From positions 1 through 34,764 of the forward strand of contig JBAYOW010000022.1 of NCBI GenBank assembly GCA_041678005.1: a stretch of DNA of 34,764 nt, written 5' to 3'. The stretch's first letter is position 1; the number at the start of each line of letters is the position of its first letter. Shown piece by piece: positions 24,405 to 32,437 of the stretch. The stretch is from Sulfurivermis sp041678005. Lineage in GTDB: Bacteria > Pseudomonadota > Gammaproteobacteria > Thiohalomonadales > Thiohalomonadaceae. The translations under genes were made by a program, and so were the position numbers. Below the pieces are notes generated by a model. It did no database searches. It saw only the letters and a list, made by a program, of their open reading frames with translations, and was not told the DNA's origin.

Positions 24405-25559
24405 TTAGGGAAGCACTGAATAGACATTTAGTTGACCTTCATCGACGCGCAGTTGCAGTTCACCACGCAACAGGCGTTGCAGATCATGCCCTACGAGCTG
24501 CGCACGCCAGCCATGCAAGAGGATGGAATCATTATCTGCCCTGAGTAGTTTCTCTACCTCACGCCGTGGTGCCAAAGTCTGCACACTTACCTGCTGTTCA
24601 ATGGCGCGCAGGCGCACCATGGCCATCATTGCATCGACCAGGGCTTCCTGATCGGCGGACAGTCGTACGGGTTGTTCCAGTTGCGGCCAGCTTTCCCTGG
24701 GGCATTGTTTGCCCTGCTCGATCAAGTCCAGCAGATGCTTGCCATGGCGCTCCAGCATGCTTTTATCCAGACCGCGAATGCGGCCCAGTCTTTCCAGACT
24801 GGCTGGCATTTGCTTGGCCATATCAAAAATGACTTCGTCCTTCAGCACCCAGCGGCGCGGTCGATCGGTTTGTTGTGCCTGTTGTTCACGCCAGGCTGCC
24901 AACTGTTGAGCAACAGCAAGTTGCACACCCTTGAGAAAATGGACTCCCTTGATGCGCAGCCAGGCCTCCTCTGGTTGATTGATATAAAGACCAGGCGCTG
25001 ACAAGGCCGCAAAGTCATCAGCAAGCCAGGCCAGGCGGCCATTTTTTCCCAGAGCCTCGTGCTGCTTTTGGTAAACCTGCACCAGGTAACGCACATCATC
25101 AATGGCATAGGCCAGTTGTTCAGCGGACAACGGACGTCGACTCCAGTCGGTGCGGGTTTGTGCCTTGTCCAGTTCAACACCCAGGGTTTCCTTCACCAGT
25201 GCGCCATAGCCAATTTGATCGCCATGGCCGAGCAGGGTGGCAGCCAGCATGGTGTCAAACACCGGCACAGGTGGTGTACCACGCATGACATGGAAGATCT
25301 CCAGATCCTGGCGTGCGGCGTGCAACACCTTTAGCATATTGGGGTCGTATAGAAGTTCCAGTAGCGGGCCGAGATCGTCGATGCCAAAAGGATCTATGCA
25401 AACGGCCTCATCGACGGTGGCGATCTGGATCAGACAAAGCTGTGGGTAATAAGTCTTTTCCCGCATAAACTCTGTATCGATGGCAAACCAGTCGTACTCA
25501 CGCAGCTTGTTGCACCAGACGAGAAGATTACTTGGGTTATCTATATAGGTAATATTCAT
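24405..25559 (-). CDS. rnd: Ribonuclease D
   Basis: A 3'-5' exoribonuclease that trims tRNA precursors and other small RNAs. It has 384 residues from ATG 25559. The DEDDy exonuclease domain spans about 5-190: FAIDTEFMREKTYYP (Exo I, Asp and Glu), a LHAARQDLEIF segment (Exo II with Asp), and YAIDDVRYLVQVY (Exo III, Asp and Tyr). An HRDC-type helical RNA-binding domain follows at about 205-285 (LGRIRGLDKSMLERHG), plus a second helical domain near the C terminus. MNITYIDNPSNL is a standard family start; the frame remains open upstream to 25604 but without support. It stands alone, divergent from the small membrane protein at 25761. Confidence 0.94.
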   Translation of the reverse strand: MNITYIDNPSNLLVWCNKLREYDWFAIDTEFMREKTYYPQLCLIQIATVDEAVCIDPFGIDDLGPLLELLYDPNMLKVLHAARQDLEIFHVMRGTPPVPVFDTMLAATLLGHGDQIGYGALVKETLGVELDKAQTRTDWSRRPLSAEQLAYAIDDVRYLVQVYQKQHEALGKNGRLAWLADDFAALSAPGLYINQPEEAWLRIKGVHFLKGVQLAVAQQLAAWREQQAQQTDRPRRWVLKDEVIFDMAKQMPASLERLGRIRGLDKSMLERHGKHLLDLIEQGKQCPRESWPQLEQPVRLSADQEALVDAMMAMVRLRAIEQQVSVQTLAPRREVEKLLRADNDSILLHGWRAQLVGHDLQRLLRGELQLRVDEGQLNVYSVLP

Positions 25560-25760
25560 GGTGTACCAAGTATAGCGTGCATGCTCCATCATGGCGTGAG
25601 ACAAAGATTTGCCAGGTATGCGTACGCGCCAAATATCTGTTTGCTTTTCCTCACCGGCACGGCATCATCTGGGCACCTTGATGAAACAGGCGGTTAGCGG
25701 TTTCCGCTCAAGTCATTGCTGCCGTATGATGGAGACTGGCGAAAGGAGTCTGTAAGCCTC

Positions 25761-26267
25761 ATGCTGCAATTATTCAATATATTCTGGCAAATTTGTCTGT
25801 TGCGCGGTGTGCCACAGCAATTGCCTGCATCACGTTTTCTGCTCGTCCTGACATTGATGTTGCACATTCTGCTGGACTTGCTTTTTGCCTTGTTTACCCT
25901 GCCACTGTTCCATGCCGCTGCCGCCAGCCTGTTCAACGTGGCACTGCTTTTTGCATTTATCCATGTGCTGTTAAAATTGACGCATAAATCAACACGTTTT
26001 TTACAGACGCTCACCGCCCTGCTCGGCAGTGGTTTGGTGTTGGGCATGCTGGCCTTGCCGTTGACAATCTGGTTTTATTCGATAAATACACCTGAGGCAA
26101 GGCTCTTGCCATCCATGCTGACTCTGGGACTTATTATCTGGGGCATGTTGGTGACTGGTCATATCCTGCGCCACGCCCTGGACGTTCATCAAAGTCTTGC
26201 ACTGCTACTGGCCTTTGCCTATACCCTGCTTTCCTATAACCTGATGGGGTTGTTGTTTCCCTACTGA
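25761..26267 (+). CDS. Small polytopic membrane protein of unknown function
   Basis: A 168-residue hydrophobic protein with about five membrane-spanning segments (FLLVLTLMLHILLDLLFALFTL, AASLFNVALLFAFIHVLL and others). Loops are short and few residues are charged. I do not recognise a family with confidence; it has a general resemblance to YIP1-like or DUF-type inner-membrane proteins. ATG 25761 is preferred to the in-frame start at 25716, because the earlier start adds a charged N terminus and AGGAG lies upstream of 25761 (spacing somewhat long at 12 bases). It ends 21 bp before mpl, so it is probably co-transcribed with peptidoglycan recycling, but no function should be inferred from that. 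Confidence 0.7.
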   Translation: MLQLFNIFWQICLLRGVPQQLPASRFLLVLTLMLHILLDLLFALFTLPLFHAAAASLFNVALLFAFIHVLLKLTHKSTRFLQTLTALLGSGLVLGMLALPLTIWFYSINTPEARLLPSMLTLGLIIWGMLVTGHILRHALDVHQSLALLLAFAYTLLSYNLMGLLFPY

Positions 26268-26288
26268 TTTTCTTCGATACGGGCAATC

Positions 26289-27632
26289 ATGCATATCCAT
26301 ATACTCGGTATTTGTGGCACATTCATGGGCGGTATTGCACAACTGGCGCGCGCGGCTGGCCATACAGTGTCCGGTCAGGACGCAGGTGTGTATCCACCAA
26401 TGAGCGAGCTGCTGACCGCCGCCGGTATCGACTTGACTGAAGGTTATGCACCTGAGGATATCCCCGCTGCTACCGGTATGGTGGTGATCGGCAATGCCCT
26501 CTCGCGTGGCAATGGCGCAGTGGAACACATACTTAATCACAATATCCCTTACACCTCAGGGCCACAATGGCTGGCCGAACATGTCTTGCGGGAGAAATGG
26601 GTATTGGCCGTGGCAGGCACTCATGGCAAGACCACTACGGCCTCGATGTTGGCCTGGATACTTGAATACGCGGGGCTGGCACCTGGATTTTTGATTGGTG
26701 GTGTGCCACAGAATTTTGCCGTCTCCGCACGCGCCGGCGAGACGCCATTTTTTATTGTTGAAGCGGATGAATACGACACGGCCTTTTTTGATAAACGATC
26801 AAAATTTGTCCACTATCGACCGCGCACGGCGATCTTGAATAATCTTGAATATGATCACGCCGACATCTTTCCCGACCTTGCCGCCATCGAACAACAATTT
26901 CATCACCTGGTGCGAACTATCCCTGGCGAGGGGCTTATCATTGCTCCTGCTGAGGATGCGGCCCTCCAGCGAGTATTACAGCGCGGTTGCTGGACAGCAG
27001 TGGAAAGCCTGGGATCGGCGGCAGGCTGGCGTGCTGAATTGCGGCTTGATGATGGCAGCCAGTTTGTTGTGCATTGGCAAGGTATTGCCCAAGCTGAGGT
27101 GCACTGGTCGCTCATCGGTCAGCACAATGTTGCCAATGCCCTGGCTGCAATTGCGGCAGCCCGCCATGTCGGCGTGCCCGTGGGACAGTCATGTGCTGCA
27201 TTGGCCGAGTTCAAGAATGTGCGCCGCCGCCTGGAGTTACGTGGCGCGGCGGGTGGCGTTAAGGTATATGATGACTTTGCCCATCACCCAAGCGCAATTG
27301 CTACCACCCTGGCCGGCTTGCGCCAGCATGTAGGCGAGCAGCGCATCCTGGCCGTGTTGGAGCCGCGCTCCAATACCATGCGGCTTGGTGTGCATCGTGA
27401 GACCCTGGGCCCATCGCTAGCCGAGGCCGATGAGGTATTTGTCTATCTGCCGGACGAGCTGGGTTGGCAGTTGCCATCACTGGCTGAACGCGGACAGGTC
27501 TATACTGAGATCGATACGCTGGTGCGTGCCGTGTGCCAGACTGCAAAGCTTGGCGATCATGTGTTGGTGATGAGCAATGGCAGCTTTGCCAATATCCACG
27601 ACAAACTGCTACAGAGATTGGCAAATACATGA
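26289..27632 (+). CDS. mpl: UDP-N-acetylmuramate:L-Ala-gamma-D-Glu-meso-DAP ligase Mpl
   Basis: A cytoplasmic ligase that attaches recycled murein tripeptide to UDP-MurNAc, using ATP, and so bypasses MurC, MurD and MurE in peptidoglycan recycling. Its 447 residues match the E. coli enzyme's length. The start MHIHILGICGTFMGGIAQLAR is nearly identical to E. coli Mpl. The central ATP-binding motif AGTHGKTTTASMLAW and the substrate motif EADEYDTAFFDKRSKF follow. The last third contains the mur ligase C-terminal domain with VYDDFAHHPSAI. A Shine-Dalgarno is barely recognisable (ACGGG). It is followed by ubiX after 10 bp. Confidence 0.97.
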   Translation: MHIHILGICGTFMGGIAQLARAAGHTVSGQDAGVYPPMSELLTAAGIDLTEGYAPEDIPAATGMVVIGNALSRGNGAVEHILNHNIPYTSGPQWLAEHVLREKWVLAVAGTHGKTTTASMLAWILEYAGLAPGFLIGGVPQNFAVSARAGETPFFIVEADEYDTAFFDKRSKFVHYRPRTAILNNLEYDHADIFPDLAAIEQQFHHLVRTIPGEGLIIAPAEDAALQRVLQRGCWTAVESLGSAAGWRAELRLDDGSQFVVHWQGIAQAEVHWSLIGQHNVANALAAIAAARHVGVPVGQSCAALAEFKNVRRRLELRGAAGGVKVYDDFAHHPSAIATTLAGLRQHVGEQRILAVLEPRSNTMRLGVHRETLGPSLAEADEVFVYLPDELGWQLPSLAERGQVYTEIDTLVRAVCQTAKLGDHVLVMSNGSFANIHDKLLQRLANT

Positions 27633-27642
27633 AGTGTTTTTC

Positions 27643-28275
27643 ATGAATACTCCTGAACCGCATATTTCATTAAAGCGTGAGGCGATTAGCGTCGCAATCA
27701 CGGGCGCCTCTGGCGCGGTATATGGTCTGCGCCTGTTGCAGTGTCTGATCGAGGCTGGCGAACAGGTGTATCTGATGATCTCTGCACCGGCACAAGTGGT
27801 GCTGGCGACCGAAACCGATCTCAAGGTTCCAGGCAGTGCAGCTGAAATGCAGACTTTTTTCAGCGATTATTATCAGGCTGCTGCAGGACAGCTACAGGTA
27901 TTTGGCAAGGAACAATGGCTTTCCCCGGTGGCCAGTGGATCGAATGCGCCACGTGCCATGGTGGTGTGTCCATGCTCTGCCGGTACCTTGTCGGCCATTG
28001 CCACTGGGGCCAGCAATAGCCTTATCGAACGCGCCGCTGATGTAATGCTCAAGGAGCGACGAGCTTTGATCATTGTGCCGCGTGAGATGCCGCTTTCGGC
28101 GATCCATCTGGAACATATGCTCAAACTGTCACAACTGGGCGTTACAGTAATGCCGGCATCACCCGGCTTTTATCATCAACCGCAGCAAATCAGCGATTTG
28201 GTGGATTTTGTCGTCGCGCGTATTCTCGATCATCTCGATATCAATCATCAGCTGATCAAACGCTGGGGACAGTAA
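27643..28275 (+). CDS. ubiX: Flavin prenyltransferase UbiX
   Basis: Makes prenylated FMN from FMN and dimethylallyl phosphate, the cofactor for UbiD, which decarboxylates a ubiquinone precursor. It has 210 residues from ATG 27643. The flavin-binding N-terminal motif AITGASGAVYGLRLLQ, the SNAPRAMVVCPCSAGTLSAIATG block and the PREMPLSAIHLEHMLKL segment are all characteristic. The C terminus has MPASPGFYHQPQQISDLVDFVVARILD as expected. A longer open frame from 27577 would overlap mpl and adds nothing conserved. mpl and ubiX are neighbours in many gammaproteobacteria. ubiD is not in the window. Confidence 0.96.
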   Translation: MNTPEPHISLKREAISVAITGASGAVYGLRLLQCLIEAGEQVYLMISAPAQVVLATETDLKVPGSAAEMQTFFSDYYQAAAGQLQVFGKEQWLSPVASGSNAPRAMVVCPCSAGTLSAIATGASNSLIERAADVMLKERRALIIVPREMPLSAIHLEHMLKLSQLGVTVMPASPGFYHQPQQISDLVDFVVARILDHLDINHQLIKRWGQ

Positions 28276-28276
28276 A

Positions 28277-28855
28277 GTGAATATCCCGCTACTACCACTC
28301 CATACCGTATTATTTCCTGGTGGCGTCCTGCCCTTGCGCATCTTCGAGCCGCGCTATCTCGACATGATCAGCACATGTTTGCGTGAAAGTAGCCCCTTTG
28401 GTGTTTGCCTGATACGTGCAGGACAGGAAACAGGTCTTGCCGCCAGTACATGCGAGGTTGGCACCTTGGTTCGCATCAGCTGGTTTGAGCGCCGCCCGGA
28501 TGGGCTGTTGGGTATTGATGTAGATGGTGTGCAACGTTTTCGCATTCTGCAATCTGCAGTGCAGAATGATCAATTGATCCTTGCCAATATCGAACTACTG
28601 GCGGATGAACCTGCCTGTGCGATGCCCGCCGAATGGCAATCTCTGGTGAGTTTGTTGCAAACTATGCTTGCGCAACTCCAGTTTCCCTATGCCCGCCTTA
28701 CGCCGCGTTATGATGATGCCGTTTGGGTCAGCGCGCGCCTGGCAGAGCTACTGCCGTTGAAGCTGGAACTGAAACAAGCCCTGTTGCAGACAGATGACCC
28801 ATTGCTGCGTCTGCAGAAATTGCAGGCAGCTATCGAGGCAGGGGACTTCAGTTAG
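28277..28855 (+). CDS. Stand-alone LON peptidase substrate-binding domain protein
   Basis: A 192-residue protein consisting of the LON N-terminal (substrate-recognition) domain alone, without AAA+ or protease domains. LPLHTVLFPGGVLPLRIFEPRY at the start is the family signature; GVCLIRAGQETG, GTLVRI and GIDVDGVQRFRI follow at the usual spacing. Residues about 115-185 are helical. The biochemical role of such stand-alone domains is not well established. The start is GTG, one base after the ubiX stop, with GGGGAC as Shine-Dalgarno, so translation is coupled to ubiX. It is probably the last or penultimate gene of the mpl operon. Confidence 0.9.
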   Translation: MNIPLLPLHTVLFPGGVLPLRIFEPRYLDMISTCLRESSPFGVCLIRAGQETGLAASTCEVGTLVRISWFERRPDGLLGIDVDGVQRFRILQSAVQNDQLILANIELLADEPACAMPAEWQSLVSLLQTMLAQLQFPYARLTPRYDDAVWVSARLAELLPLKLELKQALLQTDDPLLRLQKLQAAIEAGDFS

Positions 28856-28979
28856 CTCGTATATTTGGTTTAGTGTCCAACCTGCAATTGATGACATTCT
28901 GTTTTTTACCAAATCCCGTTCATCCATGAGCACAAATTCACAACTGCAACAAAAATATAATCTATTAAGGAGTCATGCA

Positions 28980-30257
28980 GTGAAACTTGAAACCATTGCC
29001 ATCCACGGCGGCTATTCAGCCGAACCAACGACCAAGGCCGTTGCCGTACCAATTTACCAAACCACGTCTTATGCCTTTGACGACACCCAGCATGGCGCAG
29101 ATTTATTTGATCTCAAGGTGCCGGGTAATATCTACACACGCATGATGAATCCAACCAATGCCGTGCTGGAGGAACGCGTGGCGGCAATGGAGGGTGGTAT
29201 TGCCGGTCTGGCGGTGGCCTCTGGCATGGCGGCGATCACCTATGCCGTGCAGTCCTTGTGTGAGGTGGGTGATAACATCGTTGCCACGGCGCAACTTTAT
29301 GGTGGTACGTATAATCTATTTGCCCACACCTTGCCGCGCATGGGTATTGAGGTGCGGTTTGCAGCTCATGATGATATCGAAGCACTGGCCAAGCTGATTG
29401 ATGACAAGACCAGGCTGGTGTTTTGTGAATCCATTGGTAACCCGGCGGCCAATGTAGTTGACCTTGGTCGCCTCGCCGATGCGGCTCATGCCAAGGGCGT
29501 GCCTTTGGTGGTGGACAACACTGTGCCATCACCTTATTTGTGCCGCCCTATCGAGCATGGCGCCGATATCGTGGTGCATTCACTAACCAAGTACATGGGT
29601 GGCCACGGCAACTCCCTCGCTGGCATCATTGTCGATTCCGGCAAGTTTGACTGGCAGGCCCATGCCGAGCGCTTCTCGATGCTCAACACGCCAGACCCGT
29701 CCTATCACAACGTGGTTTATACTGAGAGCTTTGGCGCGGCGGCCTTCATCACCCGCGCCCGCGTGGTGCAATTGCGCAACATGGGCGCTGCACTCTCGCC
29801 CTTTAATGCATTCCTGGTATTGCAAGGCATCGAAACCTTGGCGCTGCGCATGGAGCAACACGGCGCCAATGCACTTGCTGTTGCCAAATACCTGCAGTCA
29901 CATCCACAGGTAAACTGGGCCAAATATCCTGGCCTGCCTGATTCGCCAGACTATCCACTGGCACAGAAATACATGCGCGGTGGCAATAGTTCCGGGATAG
30001 TAACTTTTGGCATTCAGGGTGGGCGTGAGGCTGGGGCCAGGTTCATCGACGCCCTCAAACTTCTTATCCGTCTGGTGAACATCGGCGATACGCGCTCGCT
30101 GGCCTGCCATCCGGCCACCACTACTCACCGGCAACTTAACGAGGCCGAGCTCAAGGCCGCTGGCGTGAGTCTGGACATGGTGCGCCTGTCGATCGGCATC
30201 GAGCATGTCGACGATATTATCGCTGATATCGAGCAGGCACTGGCAGCTGCAAAATAA
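28980..30257 (+). CDS. metY: O-acetyl-L-homoserine sulfhydrylase (MetY-like)
   Basis: A PLP enzyme of the Cys/Met metabolism family, forming homocysteine from O-acetylhomoserine and sulfide (direct sulfhydrylation). With GTG 28980 it has 425 residues, the normal MetY length. It begins KLETIAIHGGYSAEPTTKAVAVPIYQ, as typical members do. The PLP-binding lysine is in HSLTKYMGGHGNSLAG; the segment NIYTRMMNPTN binds the cofactor phosphate. GTG 28980 is chosen over ATG codons further upstream because TAAGGAG is seven bases in front. The C-terminal SLACHPATTTHRQL is typical. It lies 124 bp after the LON gene and is followed by a strong terminator. A close relative, cystathionine gamma-synthase (MetB), is shorter, so MetY is favoured. 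Confidence 0.94.
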   Translation: MKLETIAIHGGYSAEPTTKAVAVPIYQTTSYAFDDTQHGADLFDLKVPGNIYTRMMNPTNAVLEERVAAMEGGIAGLAVASGMAAITYAVQSLCEVGDNIVATAQLYGGTYNLFAHTLPRMGIEVRFAAHDDIEALAKLIDDKTRLVFCESIGNPAANVVDLGRLADAAHAKGVPLVVDNTVPSPYLCRPIEHGADIVVHSLTKYMGGHGNSLAGIIVDSGKFDWQAHAERFSMLNTPDPSYHNVVYTESFGAAAFITRARVVQLRNMGAALSPFNAFLVLQGIETLALRMEQHGANALAVAKYLQSHPQVNWAKYPGLPDSPDYPLAQKYMRGGNSSGIVTFGIQGGREAGARFIDALKLLIRLVNIGDTRSLACHPATTTHRQLNEAELKAAGVSLDMVRLSIGIEHVDDIIADIEQALAAAK

Positions 30258-30281
30258 ATTTATGCCAATTTATGTTAAGTA

Positions 30282-30316
30282 AATAAAACGCCGCTGGATT
30301 TCAGCGGCGTTTTATT
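30282..30316. terminator. Strong bidirectional terminator between convergent genes
   Basis: AATAAAACGCCGCT (30282-30295) pairs perfectly over 14 bp with AGCGGCGTTTTATT (30303-30316) around GGATTTC. The T-rich arm on each strand makes it usable from both sides, ending metY (plus) and the DUF2934 gene (minus). Confidence 0.92.
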
Positions 30317-30333
30317 TCATGGAATATAAAAAG

Positions 30334-30642
30334 TTATTTGACCAGCCGACCGAGCATGGCGTCGATCTCACGCTCGGCGGCAAACCAGTCCTCCATATCC
30401 GCACCACTGCTGAAGCTACGCTGCTGGGCACGGTAATATGCAGCCTCGCTTATCATGCGCAAACGCATGTCGTCATTCACGCTGGCTGCAGTAGCTTTTT
30501 TACTCCGTGGATTTGTAGTCTTTTTGACCGCTGTAGCTTTTTTAACTGCCGCAGTTTTTTTGACAGCTGCAGCCTTGGGCTTGTTTGCCACCTTGGCGGC
30601 AGATTTCTTTTTTACTGATGTTGCTGCTTTTTTCTCGGCCAT
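30334..30642 (-). CDS. Lys/Ala-rich histone H1-like tail fused to DUF2934
   Basis: A 102-residue basic protein. The first ~55 residues are almost only Lys, Ala, Val and Thr, in repeats like AAVKKTA and ATAVKKT, resembling bacterial histone H1-like tails (AlgP/HctB type) that bind DNA or RNA nonspecifically. Residues about 58-95 match the small DUF2934 domain: MRLRMISEAAYYRAQQRSF, a glycine and DMEDWFAAEREID. DUF2934 has no established function. ATG 30642 is backed by a good Shine-Dalgarno (GAGGGAAG). It is convergent with metY and shares its terminator. A nucleoid or RNA-associated role is inference from charge only. Confidence 0.85.
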   Translation of the reverse strand: MAEKKAATSVKKKSAAKVANKPKAAAVKKTAAVKKATAVKKTTNPRSKKATAASVNDDMRLRMISEAAYYRAQQRSFSSGADMEDWFAAEREIDAMLGRLVK

Positions 30643-30669
30643 GGATCTTCCCTCGTAGACCTTACCTTG

Positions 30670-30697
30670 TTGTAATGCACGTCTGATACAGTATAGA
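30670..30697 (+). promoter_or_regulatory. Possible sigma-70 promoter for the rhodanese gene
   Basis: TTGTAA (30670-30675) and TATAGA (30692-30697) are separated by 16 bp, about 145 bases ahead of the GTG start at 30844. The boxes are imperfect and the match could be chance. Confidence 0.35.
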
Positions 30698-30843
30698 TGT
30701 GTATTAGAGCGTTCTCAAACTCACAAAAACAATAGGTTTTAATGCTGTTCGGCTTATCAGCTACCAGTATAGACATAACTTTACCGGCCGGGTCAAAACC
30801 AGGGACAGCAAGACAGTTAATGATTTTATCAAGGAGGATTACC

Positions 30844-31656
30844 GTGTATTTAACAACTTTGGTACGACACTTCCAGCCATGGTTTTTGCTGGTGCTATTG
30901 TTGAGCAATCAGGCCTGGGCAGATGATGGTATGCCTGGACGCGCTCTCTACCCAGCGGTAAAGCCGATAGAGCTGGGTAGGCTTTATGCGCTACGGCCCA
31001 ATGTTACGATCGTTGATGTCCGCTCACGCTATGAGTATGAAACTCTGCACATCAAGGATGCGGTCAATATCGTGTTTGGTGGCCAAGGATTTATCGAGGC
31101 CATCAGAAAACTCAGAGCAGAGTCGGCTAAGCCGATAGCATTTTACTGTAATGGTCGCACCTGTGAGAAATCTTATCAGGCGGCCATGGAAGCGCAGAAT
31201 GGCGGCGTAGACAATGTCTATGCCTTCGATGCCGGAGCCTTTGAGTGGACCGAGGCCCATCCTGAGGAGGCGGTGTTACTGGGGCAATCACCAGTCGACA
31301 AGACCAAACTCATATCCAGCAAAAAGCTGGCAGCACACAGTTTGAGTCCAAAAGAATTCGAACGCCGCATTGATAAGGACACTTTACTGATAGATGTGCA
31401 GGACACCTTTCAGCAGGAAGGTATCTCCCTGTTTCATGTACAGCAGGAATCTGTGCCTTTAGATAATAAGGCTTTGCAAAAATACATTAATCAGGCCAAG
31501 GCGCAGAACAAGACCTTGCTGATCTACGATGCGACTGGCAACCAGGTGCGTTGGTTACAGTATTATCTGGAAGGACAAAAAGTCAGCTCCTACTATTTTA
31601 TGCAGGGTGGAGCCAAGGCTTATTACAAGATGATGATGAGCGAGATTCTCCATTAG
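30844..31656 (+). CDS. Exported double-rhodanese protein, second domain lacking the catalytic Cys
   Basis: A 270-residue secreted protein. A signal peptide covers residues 1-25 (hydrophobic FLLVLLLS, cleavage likely after QAWA). The first rhodanese domain (about 40-145) has DVRSRYEYE and an active-site loop FYCNGRTCEKSYQA with a cysteine in the catalytic place. The second (about 165-265) has DVQDTFQQEG, but its loop reads LIYDATGNQVRWLQ, with Asp where the cysteine should be, so it is probably non-catalytic. The role is likely periplasmic sulfur transfer or thiol chemistry; substrate unknown. GTG 30844 is chosen since AAGGAGG lies six bases before it and yields the signal peptide; the open frame from 30742 would hide it. 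It stands alone, divergent from the DUF2934 gene. Confidence 0.85.
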   Translation: MYLTTLVRHFQPWFLLVLLLSNQAWADDGMPGRALYPAVKPIELGRLYALRPNVTIVDVRSRYEYETLHIKDAVNIVFGGQGFIEAIRKLRAESAKPIAFYCNGRTCEKSYQAAMEAQNGGVDNVYAFDAGAFEWTEAHPEEAVLLGQSPVDKTKLISSKKLAAHSLSPKEFERRIDKDTLLIDVQDTFQQEGISLFHVQQESVPLDNKALQKYINQAKAQNKTLLIYDATGNQVRWLQYYLEGQKVSSYYFMQGGAKAYYKMMMSEILH

Positions 31657-31714
31657 TCAATAAAAAAGCTATTCCTTCTGCTAACCATGCAGCCACCGAC
31701 TGCGGGGCAATAGT

Positions 31715-32350
31715 TTATTTGTCACGCAGAAAAGGATTATTAAGTCGCTCATAGCCAAAGGTGGATATTGGTCCATGGCCGGGGATGAAACGAACTTCAT
31801 CACCAAGCGGCAGTAGCTTGGTGTGGATAGATTTAAGCAGACTGGCGTGATCGCCACCAGGAAAATCAGTGCGGCCTATGGCACCACGAAAAAGCACATC
31901 TCCAACCAGGGCTAGCTGTGTCGCGGCATGATAAAAAACAATATGTCCTGGTGTGTGCCCTGGGCAATGAATAACCTGCAGTCGCAAGCGACCAATCTCT
32001 ACCGTATCGCCATCGGCCAGCCAGCGATGCGGTAAAAACGCATCGACATGCGATAAACCAAACCGGGCCGCTTGCTGTGGCAATTGCTCCAGCCAATAAC
32101 GATCATCTTCATGCGGCCCCTCAACAGGAACCCCCAGTTGCTGCGCCAACTGGGCGGCCGCACCAACATGATCGATATGGCCATGGGTAAGCAGCAAGCG
32201 GGTGATTGTTACTCCCGCCTCCGCCGCTGCCGCCAGCAAGATAGCACTCTCACCACCAGGATCGACAAATGCCCCCTGCATGCTCTGCTCATCCCAGACC
32301 AGGGAGCAGTTTTGCTCAAAATCAGTAACGGGAATGATTTGATATTGCAT
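31715..32350 (-). CDS. Metallo-beta-lactamase-fold hydrolase, glyoxalase II-like (YcbL type)
   Basis: A 211-residue cytoplasmic enzyme. The metal-binding motif THGHIDHVG (HxHxDH), the second-block histidine in HCPGHTPGHIVF, the Asp in LVGDVLFRGAIGRTDFPGGD, and the late HGPIS histidine (FIPGHGPIS) give a complete two-metal site. The length and the block FRGAIGRTDFPGGDHASLL match the YcbL branch of glyoxalase II-like enzymes, which is shorter than classical GloB. It may hydrolyse S-lactoylglutathione or another thioester. The start is ATG 32350; no good Shine-Dalgarno is visible. It has 87 bp between it and the end of hemL on the same strand, so it may be read from hemL or from its own promoter. 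Confidence 0.9.
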   Translation of the reverse strand: MQYQIIPVTDFEQNCSLVWDEQSMQGAFVDPGGESAILLAAAAEAGVTITRLLLTHGHIDHVGAAAQLAQQLGVPVEGPHEDDRYWLEQLPQQAARFGLSHVDAFLPHRWLADGDTVEIGRLRLQVIHCPGHTPGHIVFYHAATQLALVGDVLFRGAIGRTDFPGGDHASLLKSIHTKLLPLGDEVRFIPGHGPISTFGYERLNNPFLRDK

Positions 32351-32437
32351 AGTTTAACCAAGACTAAGGAAGCGCATACAGCAGGATGGGCTGAGTGTAG
32401 TTGCTCAATCATTTTTGGCGACATTTGCCAGCTTAGC

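Noticed and set aside
28975..28983. Two-codon mini-ORF ATG-CAG-TGA overlapping the metY GTG start
   Set aside because: Its ATG is only two bases from the Shine-Dalgarno, too close for initiation; most likely chance.
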